A DNA stretch of 64,000 nt from Blastobasis lacticolella (taxonomy: Eukaryota; Arthropoda; Insecta; Lepidoptera; Blastobasidae): positions 6,956,501 to 7,020,500 of the forward strand of contig LR990053.1 of NCBI GenBank assembly GCA_905147135.1. The letters run 5' to 3'. The translations under genes and the position numbers were made by a program. Below the pieces are notes generated by a model. The model was not told the origin of the DNA, did not search any database, and saw only the letters and a list, made by a program, of their open reading frames with translations. Positions 14,568 through 26,400 of this stretch are shown one piece after another; the stretch's first letter is position 1, and each line of letters opens with the position of its first letter.

Positions 14568-15086
14568 GATTCTATTGCGACTGTCGATCGGAACTTTTTA
14601 CCACTTAGGTGGCCAGCTTACGGCCTGCCTGATGGTAAGCAGGCAACAAGTTGTAGGCAGACTTGTCGGCTACGTTCGGACAGTGCCGGTTTGTTCGTGC
14701 CAAATGGATCGGCAGTAGCGGACTTTTCGGTCAGAACTCATTTGTAAGCGGTGTCCCGTTGTCCCCGAAAACAATCTATCTCATTCACGCTTGTGGTAAG
14801 TTGCGACGAGTGTGAAAGAGATAAGTCGATTTGGGGGACAACGGGAATGATCGGGTCAAATCTATATCTGTAACGCTTTAAATAGTAATATTAATCACTA
14901 ATGTAACAAAACAGAAAAGTATAAAACCATCTATTTTATATTTTTAATGCAATAATGCCAGGTAGTTGACCGAGAGATCACGGCACGCTATTGCCAATCC
15001 ATTCAGCCCGAACTATAGTAGCTCGACACAGTAAGCGCTGGCCGAACGTGGTCGCCAAGTTCTGATCGACAGTCGCAATAGAATCG
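14568..15086. repeat. Inverted pair of foldback-element arms
   Basis: CGATTCTATTGCGACTGTCG at 14568 reappears as its reverse complement at about 15059-15086 with one mismatch over 28 bases. The right arm continues into a GGTCTAGTC/ATGCCA/GCGCTTCCTAG context also found in the foldback at 20896-21083, so both belong to one family. A second foldback (14754-14846) sits between the arms. Confidence 0.65.
14754..14846. mobile_element. Small foldback MITE
   Basis: Ends TCCCGTTGTCCCC and GGGGGACAACGGGA are inverted repeats. Inside are TCTATCTCATTCACGC and AGTGTGAAAGAGATAAG, also roughly inverted. Nested between the arms of the larger inverted pair. Non-coding, 93 bp. Confidence 0.7.
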
Positions 15087-16259
15087 CTAGGAAGCGCATG
15101 GCATCTTGACTTGACTAGACCCGCAGGAGAAAGCCTACCATATGGCGAGCAGCACAGGAGTGCCGTCGCCCGTGACATCTACAGTCCATGGTATGGATAG
15201 ATGGACGCATAGCTTATAACTGAATGAACCACAAAACAGTGCCTCGGCTTGCCTGCCTGTGTATTAATCTCTGATAATACTTTTTTACGTCATACTGTAG
15301 ACAAACAGGACAAAGTGAGTCACTTGATGGAAAGTGGAATACCGAACGGATTTTAGTGTAGCTTCTACCAATGAATATTGTTTCTTTCAAGAGAGTTGTT
15401 TTTGGTAGTGGATAAGCCAAAAATGTCTCTATATAAAAGATAGTAGTAAAAAATCCAAATCAGTGTCAGAATTAACCAATAATTTTAATAATACTAATTA
15501 GTAGTGACTGGTATTGGTTAGACCAACTAAGATAGTGACCGTTAAGTAGTTAAATATAATCTCAATAATATAACTAAAGTAGATCGAAAATAGCTGCACA
15601 ACGACAAGTATAAATAACAATTATATTACTTTAGGAATGTAATACGAGTTTCTGGGAAGTTGGTGTTAGATAGAAATATCGAAATATGAAATTCCTATCT
15701 ATCTAAATCATCTGAATCGTCTCTGTATCACCCTCGGCAAGCGCGGTCGCGATTCGCCCCTCACTCAACATGAGTCACATTACTAAAACTAAACTATAAA
15801 GTTAATTACATTCGCACCTAATTAAATTCATAACGATACAAACAAGAACATTAAAACTTAAGGTCATCGAAATAAAATGGCAACGTTATTGCAATTAATA
15901 ATACCTACAGATACATAATAAAACACTATAAATAACGAATGTCTTCCCTCACTTTGGCAAATAAATGCAGAAATGCAATGAAACAATTTCAAGTAAAATA
16001 CATCTTCGAAACGGTCGGAAGACGTGGCGGCGATGGAGAATAATCACGAAAAACTGATACAAGGGTAAACGGATACAGTTTCATAATTTATTATTGAGCC
16101 TTTGACACAGTTACAGATTCAAATCAATACAAATCATCTACGTAATACTGCGTAACGTGACGTAATAACAATTGATTGCGCAATACAGCTTGTTATTAAG
16201 ATAGATTGCACGTATGCAGCATCGTTTTGTGACCGTATTAATATAATAAAATATCTGCT

Positions 16260-16265
16260 TTTATT
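16260..16265 (-). terminator. Candidate poly(A) signal of endophilin A
   Basis: AATAAA on the minus strand, about 1.05 kb past the stop codon. It is the first perfect signal I found after the stop; others lie farther along, so use is uncertain. Confidence 0.3.
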
Positions 16266-17312
16266 GATAAACAGTCCACTAAAGAAAACTTTCAAATCCG
16301 AAGAATTCGTACGATATTGGATACGAAAGTAATCATCAATCATGTCATTTATAGAGATATATAGCTACACGTACAGAATCTGGGTGCATAAACTATCTTT
16401 GTTACATTATATGACAGAATAGGTCATATTGGCCTTGGCAATACATGTTTGCTATCAGTGTGTTCAATGCAAGATTCGTGCACGAGCATAGATTTTTACA
16501 TGAAAACTTGTACCATGTATTTGGGGGAAAAGTATGAATGTCGAATTTTTCGTACGTATGGCCCGTTATTTTTTGTTATAATTTCGTATTCGAAGGAACA
16601 ATCTTGTTCATGTTGCAGCGACAACTTATTTACCTTTAGCTACCTTTCTCGGTCACATAACACTTAAGTTGACACCGCAATCATATCACGGAAATCCACC
16701 GACAAATACAAAAATGCAGGACCGTCCAGCAACCGCTTACACGACGATGTCAACTTATTTTGAACTTTTGACCCCTGACCAATCGTAATATTAAAAAAAA
16801 ATCGCAAAAATAGTAACGTCAGGGCACTGTGTTACACAAATAATATTTTGTATGTTTACAGGTGTAACTCTAAATATGTTGGCCTCAATTTACGCAGTCT
16901 GTGGAACGACTACAGTGGAGCTCTGTAATAATTGCTCATTACATAGCAATCATTTAAGAAAATTTAAATTGAAAAGAAAATTGAATCTTATTAACTTTTG
17001 ATGTAGAAATAGCCCCAATATAACTCGAAACGACCCGAAAACCAACCGATCGAAATAGAAATCGCCCTATGGAAGTGAATTCTTATTTCCACCGCAATAA
17101 TAATTACGCTTTTTTTTAAGTAGGGAGGATAACAAGCTAGCAGGTCACCAGATGACACGTGATATTTAGAATTATACCTGAAAATATAAAATGCATCCAT
17201 ACAGCTCCCTGGTGCGCAAACCGGTACAGCCATACCAACGCAGCATACGCGTCTATGTCAATAACCAAGTTGCATTACCGAGTAAAGAGTAGAGAGGAGA
17301 GCGGGCGAGTCT

Positions 17313-17438
17313 TTAAAAAGTGGGCAGAGGTACAGTCACCTGCACGTAGCTTATGGGGAAGTAGCCGGTCTTGCCGTTGACGGAGCCTTCGAACCAGTTG
17401 TCGTCCACTTTGTTGATGAGTGTGATCACGTCGTTTTC
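17313..17438 (-). CDS. EndoA: Endophilin A coding exon 10 (SH3 C-terminal half, stop)
   Basis: Acceptor CCACAG before 17438. It encodes [18 protein letters not shown] and [18 protein letters not shown], then TAA. It carries the SH3 ligand-groove Trp and the FP...Y motif, and is the last exon. Confidence 0.95.
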   Translation of the reverse strand, partial: ENDVITLINKVDDNWFEGSVNGKTGYFPISYVQVTVPLPTF

Positions 17439-20400
17439 CTGTGGGGGGAAGGGTTGCGTGAGACAAGGGTATGTATCGATCGATTGGGTACGGCGGTAAA
17501 AGTGCGGCGAAGAAAGGAGAGGTTGTACAAACTAAGGTTCGAGACTGTACACTTGTCATTTCATACATAATGGTATACGTGTATACCAAGCTGTCATATC
17601 ACAATTTCAATAAAATTACGTTTGTTGTATCTATATGCATTTATTGAAACGATAATAATACGCCATAATTACCAATGCTATGCTTTGCTAATGACGCTAA
17701 TGTTCCATTAGAAATTGCTTGCATGTGGAAACAAATCACAATTATGTGAATTTGTCGTTAGTCATATCGCTGATGCACTTGGCACAGGGCATATAGAAAA
17801 ACAAAGTACGAACGACTCAATTTAGTTTGCTGTACATTGCTGGCAATTTAAATTTCGTTAGAAAACTAATGATGTCGGAATTTCAGTTTATTTATTAAAT
17901 TTAAATTGCTTTACCCTACTTTAGAAAAATCCCACCAGCCGGTAACAGACTGTATACAAAACACCTAGCGCATCCCTTCACAAAGGGAAACAAAACCGGC
18001 AAGTACCTTGAATCCGAGCTCGCCCTGGTTCTCCGGCTCGAAGTCGTAGAGTGCGGTACAGCATGGCCCCTTGGCCGGAGCCACCGGCGTCCGCGCCGGC
18101 GACTTCACAGGCGACGGCAGCGGCGACGCTGTCACAGCCATCGGTTAGCTTATAATGCTACTATATATTGGGGTCTTTATGAATGTTAGAACCCACTGTG
18201 CAGTCATTCAAAGAATTTGCTGATCCCTAGGGGCCCTACCGCTTAACTCGATTTGAATGTCGAGATCGCAATGACGTCACATATAACAAACATAATGGGT
18301 GACGTCATTACTATACCTATTGCTTAAAGATGGCGACGTGCAATTCGAGTTAGGCAGTCGGGCCTTAAGATAATACGAACTAAGTGGTCAGCTAAATCGT
18401 TGAACGACGCTACTACGATTGGTGATGCGGAGCAATCGTTTGACAGTTACAGATCTTCGACCAACCAGAAATACTAAGCCCTATAGTCCAGGTTTAGAGA
18501 AGTTCCATATCAACCTGTGGCCGCGGGGGTTTGATAGTTGTAAAGTTGCCGGTAAAGAATACACATCACCTAGTTCGGCTTCATAGAGCGTCGTCTCTGT
18601 CGCACGCGTGGAAGTTATTAATGAAAAACAAATCCGCAATTAGCTGACGTGCATTGCACTGTAACTTTGTGGAATATTCCAATCGCTTAAATGTCAATCA
18701 ATCAAATATCGCACTGTCAAATGATGACCGCTTCGAAATAAAAATCGTAGTTTAGATGACACTAGTAAATTAAGGCGTAAAGCTCAAAGGGCTTGCTCTA
18801 GTAGTGCCATCTAGTGGATTGTAATATTCATAAAGACTGGTTGATTTGCTGGACACGAAAACAATATTTTCATGTCTATGGTATGGATAAGTACAGTGTC
18901 CCCAACTTGTGTATTTAGTAAAGGGCAGCGCTAGTAGGTAAGTCTAGTGGAATGACATTTACTAAATAGCGGCTATAGTTCTGATTTTGTCTGAACAGAT
19001 AAGTTGGTGGCACTGTACAGTTACAATCACATCGGTTAGACACTCCTGTCCCAAATTGTTGTTCAAAAAATTCAAACATGTAAATATTGTTTACAATTAT
19101 CGAATTCGAACACGCTGAGGCATGAAGCTCGCGGAATAAAAGCGTATAAAGGTCTGAGCTACCGCTGACTTTACAAATGACAAATTCTGAGTAATAAATC
19201 ATCATCATTATCTTTCAGTACAAGTGATGAAAATAATTATTGTCTGTTAGCCAAAGAGCTCTAGAACATATACGTAATTACTCCAAGATTCCACGCTTTT
19301 ATGTGTTTACCGATCCACTCTTGTTGTGACGGTCGGCAATGCCAAAAATACTTTCATTGTCAAGATACGCAACAACGGCAGACGCTGTTTAAATTATCTA
19401 CTGCGTCAGTTTATGTGGAATAACGTTCCGTTCCGCGTCTTTGTTGAGTGGGTAATTGCGGTCGCGGTCGGCTGCATTTAGACTTTAAAGTGATCGTCTC
19501 AAGTCCAAGTGAAAGGCAAACACAATATAAGGTTGCTGCTATTATTCATTTATCCAATGAAACTTGACATTTGAAATGTATAAAAAAAACGTGGACAAAT
19601 TCATACAGCGCCATCTAGCCCCAAACTAAGCAAAGCTTGTGCTATGGGTGGTAAGTAATCAAATAGGCACTGATTGAAGGACCCAGTTTCTCAATTAAAT
19701 ATTTTGTAGTACATTTGAATTAACAGTAGTTTTAATATTTTAACATAGCGGAAACCTTATATTTTTACAAAAACACTAGAATATTAGAAGTGTAACAATT
19801 TGATCTATTTTCGTATAGACGTGGTAAATCCATTATTATTTACGAATCAAATTATCACAAACATTATAGAATATAAATGATCAAAACATTATGGTAAGCG
19901 ACGATACATGATTTTGAGCGATAGTCAATTGATCTTATATGATTTATGCAGCTTCACGCAACTTAGTGACGCTAAGCACTAAAAGGGAACACATCATGCT
20001 TACGATAACATAGGGGGAACATTTAACTGCAGTTAGAAGCTTGTAGCCACAAAATGATTTGACATGCACAATGAAATGACGTGAATGATCGATTTTAAAA
20101 AAAACCTACTCAAAAACAATCGAAAGTCACAGAGCCAAAATCAAAGGTAAGAAAACTTCAAACTGAAAGCAAGAAGTAACACTCCAGGCTAAAACCAGAA
20201 AACGGAAAACTAGTATATTGGCGTATTTGTTTTCGTGTTCAGAGTGTGTCTGGGGTATGTGTGTAATGGTAAGAGTTCGTAATGATAGGAGTTCGTAATG
20301 TTGAGAGTAAGTTCCATTTTATGGTTCTATAAATCACAAAACAATCATAACCATCGCTTTCAATTTGATGTTTAGTAAGTCGTATTTTATTATAAATCGG

Positions 20401-23400
20401 ATTCAGTAAAGTTTATTATAGACATAGTTCTCTAAAACATTTGCCTCATGCAAGTTTTGAGGTGGAAAAGCTAAGTTTTACTACTTCAGTATATTGTATC
20501 TACATTGTAAAAGTGTGCGTAATTTTTGTGCACGGATGTCATCGGTATGTAACATACATGTGTAACATACTTTACAGTACAGTAAGTACGTATTACGTGC
20601 CAGTATTGCAGTGTTATGTCAGTCGGGAGATTTTAATGTTGTGCCAACTGCAGTCATATTATGTAGTTTGGCGGTGATATAAAGGGAATCCGTTATCAGC
20701 AGAAATAAAAAACACAAACACAAAACAGTTCACAATGTATAACTCCTCTAATTACATAATATGACGGCAGGTAGATCGTTGAAATCTCCTAACTGTATCC
20801 AGAGGTGTAAGGCTATGCCCGCAGTTACAGGTGGCTTGCTAAGTGCCTAGACCCTAGCTGGTCGCCAGCGTACTAGCGAAGGCCCTAGTGCCAGTGGGTC
20901 TAACCAAAATGCCAATCACTTCGTGGCGATTCTATTGCGATTGACGATCGGAACTTGTCGGCTACGTTCGTAGATCGGCGCCGTACTGCGAACGCTGCGA
21001 AGTTAGCCGAACGCCGCCGACAAGATCCGATCGTCAATTGGCAAAAGAATCGCTACGAAGCGTCTGGCATTTTGGCTAGACCCGGAGTGCGCCCGACGGT
21101 GACAAAAAAAAGTCTTCGTTCGTTTTAATTTGCAACCACCGGCGCCTGTACCCAAAATCAAAACTTGATATAAGACCTGTTATTTTGACAAGAAACAGAT
21201 AAATGAACAGACTTTAGGTAGTCGCTGGTGGCGCCATTACTTCCCTCTTGCCTCCCCACTAAAAGTAGTAGGTAGGCGCCAAGCAATCCGCCTCCCCACT
21301 AAAAGTAGTAGGTAGGCGCCAAGCAATCCACCTGTCAGTGCAGCCGTAGTCTATATTTACGTGTCATTGCTATGAGAGTGTGTGTAAAGGTCGTCCATGT
21401 GTGCATGTGTGTTACCGTTGTTGGAGCGCTGCACGCTGCCCGAGCCGGGGAACAACTCGAGGTTCGACGGCGGCTTATGCTCCGGCGTGCCGGCGTTGGA
21501 GCCGCCTTCAGCGCGGCCGGAATAGACAACCGACACTCAGTGTACCGACATCTAGACTCTACGCAACTACCTACTACTATGTTGGCAACGTCTTGGCGTG
21601 CCAACTAATGTGACTTTGTTTCGACTGCAGCTACCGTTTTTGAATAACGATAGAGGCAATTAAAATGTTACGATATTTACTTTTGTACCACAAATATGTG
21701 AATTTACTGTTCTATCGGGCGCAACCGATATATCCGATTCTAGCTGTTATAAAATAGAGGCGACTTTTTTTTAAAGCGCTTCATACTCGTATATCAAAAC
21801 CGTCACTCAGACGTCATGAAATTAATAGAACTTGACAACGACATTTGTACTCGTGTAGTAAATAAGTTGTTTGAGGTTTGGCACTGTTCTCTCTATATAT
21901 TCTTTTCCTTTTTGGAAAAATTAAAGCGATTCATTGTGGGTTTCAATGTCAAATATTTTGGTATATGTGCATGTCAATTATGTTCGTCTGTCGATCACTG
22001 ACAGCCATTAGAAAGAGACAAACATCAAATACTGTCTACTCGCTCAAACAAATCGGAAGTTGAAGGTAGCAAGTATGCAGATAATAGAGATCAAAGACCT
22101 AGCACATTGACCGGGACATAACGTGAACACAATAGTATCTGAAGCCCTGCCAGACATCATATTTTCAACGTGTCGCTTACTAATAAATCATATAAATTCG
22201 TGTTGAGATCGCTTAGTTACAATATAACGATGGCTTACAGGCTTTCAGAGATAACAATATGCACTTTCAAACAGGACATATGTCTACAAATATGATACTG
22301 TATACACTGACGCTTTTGTGACTACAAAATGGCATCTCCTCGGTCGTTACTCAAGCACACAGGGCAGTGTAGACAGTATGCAACTTCACACATAGCAAAT
22401 TGACTTATAATAATTGTTTGCGGAGGAATCGGAATGGGGAAGGAAAGGACCGAAGTCTGGACAACCTGCAAGAGAATCTCTGTCACTGTACAGTTTGCAC
22501 CACACCTGTTAGCCACTGTATACGCTTGGCGGCACCGTGGGCAGTCAGAAACGTAATAAGAAAAAGCTTGAACCAAAAGAAAATGTTATTTACATAAAAC
22601 GTGTATACTGGGAATACAAAGTTTCAGCACGTTTGGAATGACTCAAACATGAGTTGTTACCTCAGTTAGTTCTTTTTTTTTTTTTGGGTTTACTCCTTCT
22701 ATAAATAATAAAAGCAAGCAGATATTTTCTTCATTTTCACTTTGAAATACTTTATTCTCCTTGTAAAAGACTTTCTATACTTTCGATAATATTTTGATAA
22801 CTACAGTGATTGATAGTGTCATCTAGTAGAGTTCATCGAAAGATCTGCGTTAAACATTAGAAAACAGCATAATTAGAAATAACTTCTATTTAAAAATGGC
22901 ACCCTGTACGTGACTTTACATTGTATTCCCTTTTCCAATTCTAAAAAAATCTAAATTATTACCGACAGTGTAAATACAAGTGCAATTTTAGAGCGAGGAC
23001 TAACTCACAATTTGATCGCGGCTCCCGTATCCTGCCTGTATAAAAAAAGAACCGACGATGTTCCCAAGGCTCTCTGTGCGGACCAGCTTTACAATTAATA
23101 TGGAGTAAACGTATGTACATTTATTTTTAGGATAGGTTTTAATGACTTTACACGTCGAAATAAGGGTTAATTCTTTTGGGAATTGAAACAGAAAAGCTTT
23201 TTATAACCAGAACCCAGGAAATATTCACCATGACTAGAATTTCAGATATAAATTGACATCCTATTACGTTTTCGATTACGTGAACGAACTGGAACCACCA
23301 TACTAATCCCTAATAGACTATCTTCCACAATATCCCTTGGTTATCGACGTGGTGATGACGGCGCGTTAGTCACAACATGTAGTAGGACCCTAGGGCCCAG

Positions 23401-26400
23401 TGTGCCATCACCATATTTGCATGAGGATGAAGCGTGCGTACTCCGTCGCGAAAGCCCGGTGTGATGATGTAAAAAAAAACAATAACATACCAAGTTTTGG
23501 TTATGGACTGTGGTTTGTTTTAATACTTTTTTCCTACATTAACCAGTGTAAATTCAGATAGAGCAGAAAAATCATCGAACTTTAAACCACTCATTCCCTT
23601 TTAACTTTTTTTAGCTCAGGGGCCCGATTTTTAAACCGTGAGCATTCACGCGAGCGTTCACCACCTAATGCCTGTCTCTTTTGTCTCTAGCAACTTACCG
23701 CGAGTGTGAAAGAGATAGGTAGCGAACGCGAACGCACGCGTGGATGCGAGCGGTTTAAAAATCGGAACCCTGATCGAATGGATTAAGGTTGATATTTAAT
23801 TGTAACAAGATAACTCTGATCTCTGAAATGACTTGTTCTTGCGTTAGGCGGAGCAGAGCGGGAGGAGTGACATGTAACATTGCAACACTATCGCAGGCAA
23901 AGACATAGTATCGAAAATTGCATGTCAACGATAACTTTAGTTGAGTTTTGGCGTGTTTCCGGACAACCATTATAAAAGTCTTATGGATGAGGGCGGCTGT
24001 ATTGCAGGGGAATGGGGGAATCAAACAATATGTACAAAAAAAAAAGGATCGATAGCAAAAAATATCAAATTTTTTGTCGAACTTTATCATTTTGTTTGGA
24101 TACTAATCGTTTGAAACATAAAAAAAAGATTCGTACTCCATTAACACGCAACTGCGCTGCGGTCAGTTTCCAGACTCATAAGGCTAGTCTAAAAATATGC
24201 CATTTTCGATGCTATCTCTACATTACGCAACACACGAGATGAAGCGCCAATAAACGACGTGACGTCACTCCGCCCCTCCCGTATTGCACCGCTACCGCAA
24301 GAACATCCTGAGCGCCCCTGTGTTGTAGCAAATATACTTTAAAAACCAATTTGTTACGAACATTCTGCATTATACAGTCGGGTGACTTGAAAGTTAAGCT
24401 ACCTGTCGCCATATGTAATTTGGCGGTGTTATATATAGAAAACTGTTTTACCCGTGGATTTAAATCTATAGAAATAAAATACATGGATAAAACTTCCCTA
24501 TGTACAAATAACACCACCAAATTACATATAAAGGTGAATCGCTCAATATTTCAATGTCTCGACTGTATAAAACATAGATGACCTCGACCCAAAGAACCCC
24601 ACAAAACACAAAACCACCACCTTCCCCGTCCACAACACACAATCCACAACCAGAACCACGTACAGAACGCAGCAAACAAAACCAAAGTCACCTGTCCACG
24701 GGTCTCTGCCGTTGTACTTTCTGGGTTCCTGGTTCCTTAGCGCCGGGTTGGGTTCGATCTGGTTCCTTGGGGCCGGATGAGGTTTGAAGCCCGGCGGCGG
24801 GGGTGCCTTGAACTGCTGCTGGGACGGTTTTTCCCAGGCCTTGAAGGGGTCTTGGGAGGAGAGGTCGCCCACAGACGAGGAGGGGGGGATGTGGGCCCGC
24901 GGCCGGGACAGGCTCTGCGTGGAACCGTACCGCCTACCGTTGTTCAAGTCGTGGATGCCCTCGATGTGGAGGTCGGCTAGCGTCTTCGGCACGAACTCCA
25001 GCTTCGGACGGCTCACCGCTTCCTCTTTCCTGCAACGGGCAGCGGTTTGTGGGCGTTGTCTTGTATCGTATCCGCAGAGCAATTCGACCATGGAGCAATT
25101 TAATCAATGGAAGACAAATTAGCCCGTTTCTGTTCTAAATACTTGTCACCGATTTCTGAATGCGAGCGGTTGACGCAGAAATCTAAGCTACTTAGGTTGA
25201 TTCCGTAAGCGAAAAAAACTTTCGCACATACTAAACTAGCGTAATACATTTGGTGAAAGCGATCACTCTTTAAGCTATTTCCACTAGTTAACTTGCTCCA
25301 TGGATGGGACTAAAACCCATAGCGGCCAAATTTTCACAGGCACCTTAATAACTTGATTCCATAATCCATTCTAAAAGCTAGGACTCACTTTTCCATAAGC
25401 GTGGACACCAGCCCCTTCAAGATCTCGGTGCATTGCTGGTGGTACTCCAACAGGCCCTCGGCGAAGAAACTCAGCTGCGCGACTTGCTCCACCTGTGTTA
25501 ATGCCACATTCGATAGGAAACCAATTGTTTAAATGTGCAATAAAGCGATATTCATTAATTCATTCATTAATTTCTGGGGCCTTACCATGAACTTTAAAAA
25601 ACCATCCAAGTTCCGCGCAGTACAGTTGGGAAAGAAACAAGTTTATTTTATGTGACACACATAGCGCTGTCTTGCTCTAAGCAAGGCAGTTCGGTTTAGG
25701 TTCTGCTATAAGAGCTTTAGCCCTGTTCTACAGGTTCCGTCACGTAAAAAGGACACTGGCCAGTTTTTGAAGTATAAGACAAAGCATATAATATAATATT
25801 GGTTGAAAGAACGGGACAGACACATCCCCCCCACCGCCGCTCAGCGTTCGTTTTACATGACGGGAACTATAGTAATGATTATGTCACATTAAAGATGGCG
25901 CTTACGAAATTGCTCCAAAATTTTGATAGCTTTTGAATACGTTTTGAGCGAGCTACATGATTCAGACATATCAAAATTCAGCATGCGTTTCCTTCGGTAT
26001 TTTTTAAACTTATTTTGATACGTTTATATGACAATTTTACGATTTTCTCCTACATCGTTTGTGTTAAAGTAGGTCAAATAACTACTACCTAAATCTCTCA
26101 CAAGCAAGATATTCTAGCTAAGTAGACGTATGTCTGTTTGTTTTTCCTTCCTTCACGTCTGCACAGACCATCCTAAACCTTGGCGAATATATTACTCAAA
26201 AGACAAAATGCTAGTTTTATGCTCGTTTGGTAAAAATAGTTTTTTGACAGCTTAGCTTTTGCCATTTTAAATGATACTACTACAGGGGAGTACTACAGGG
26301 AGGTCAAGCTGTATCACTGGTTATACCCATCCGAAGTAGATGAAACATGGCTTAGATTGTACCCTGGACTTCAAGCTACCAAACTATCAAAACCAAATCA

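Larger units (their letters stand above)
12681..17312 (-). other. Probable 3' UTR and downstream flank of endophilin A
   Basis: About 4.6 kb follow the endophilin stop codon. Possible minus-strand AATAAA signals lie at 16260-16265, 16087-16092, 13700-13705 and 12687-12692, so the true 3' end cannot be fixed from sequence. The stretch is relatively poor in known repeats apart from a foldback cluster at 14.5-15.1 kb, which would fit a long 3' UTR. This is inference. Confidence 0.4.
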
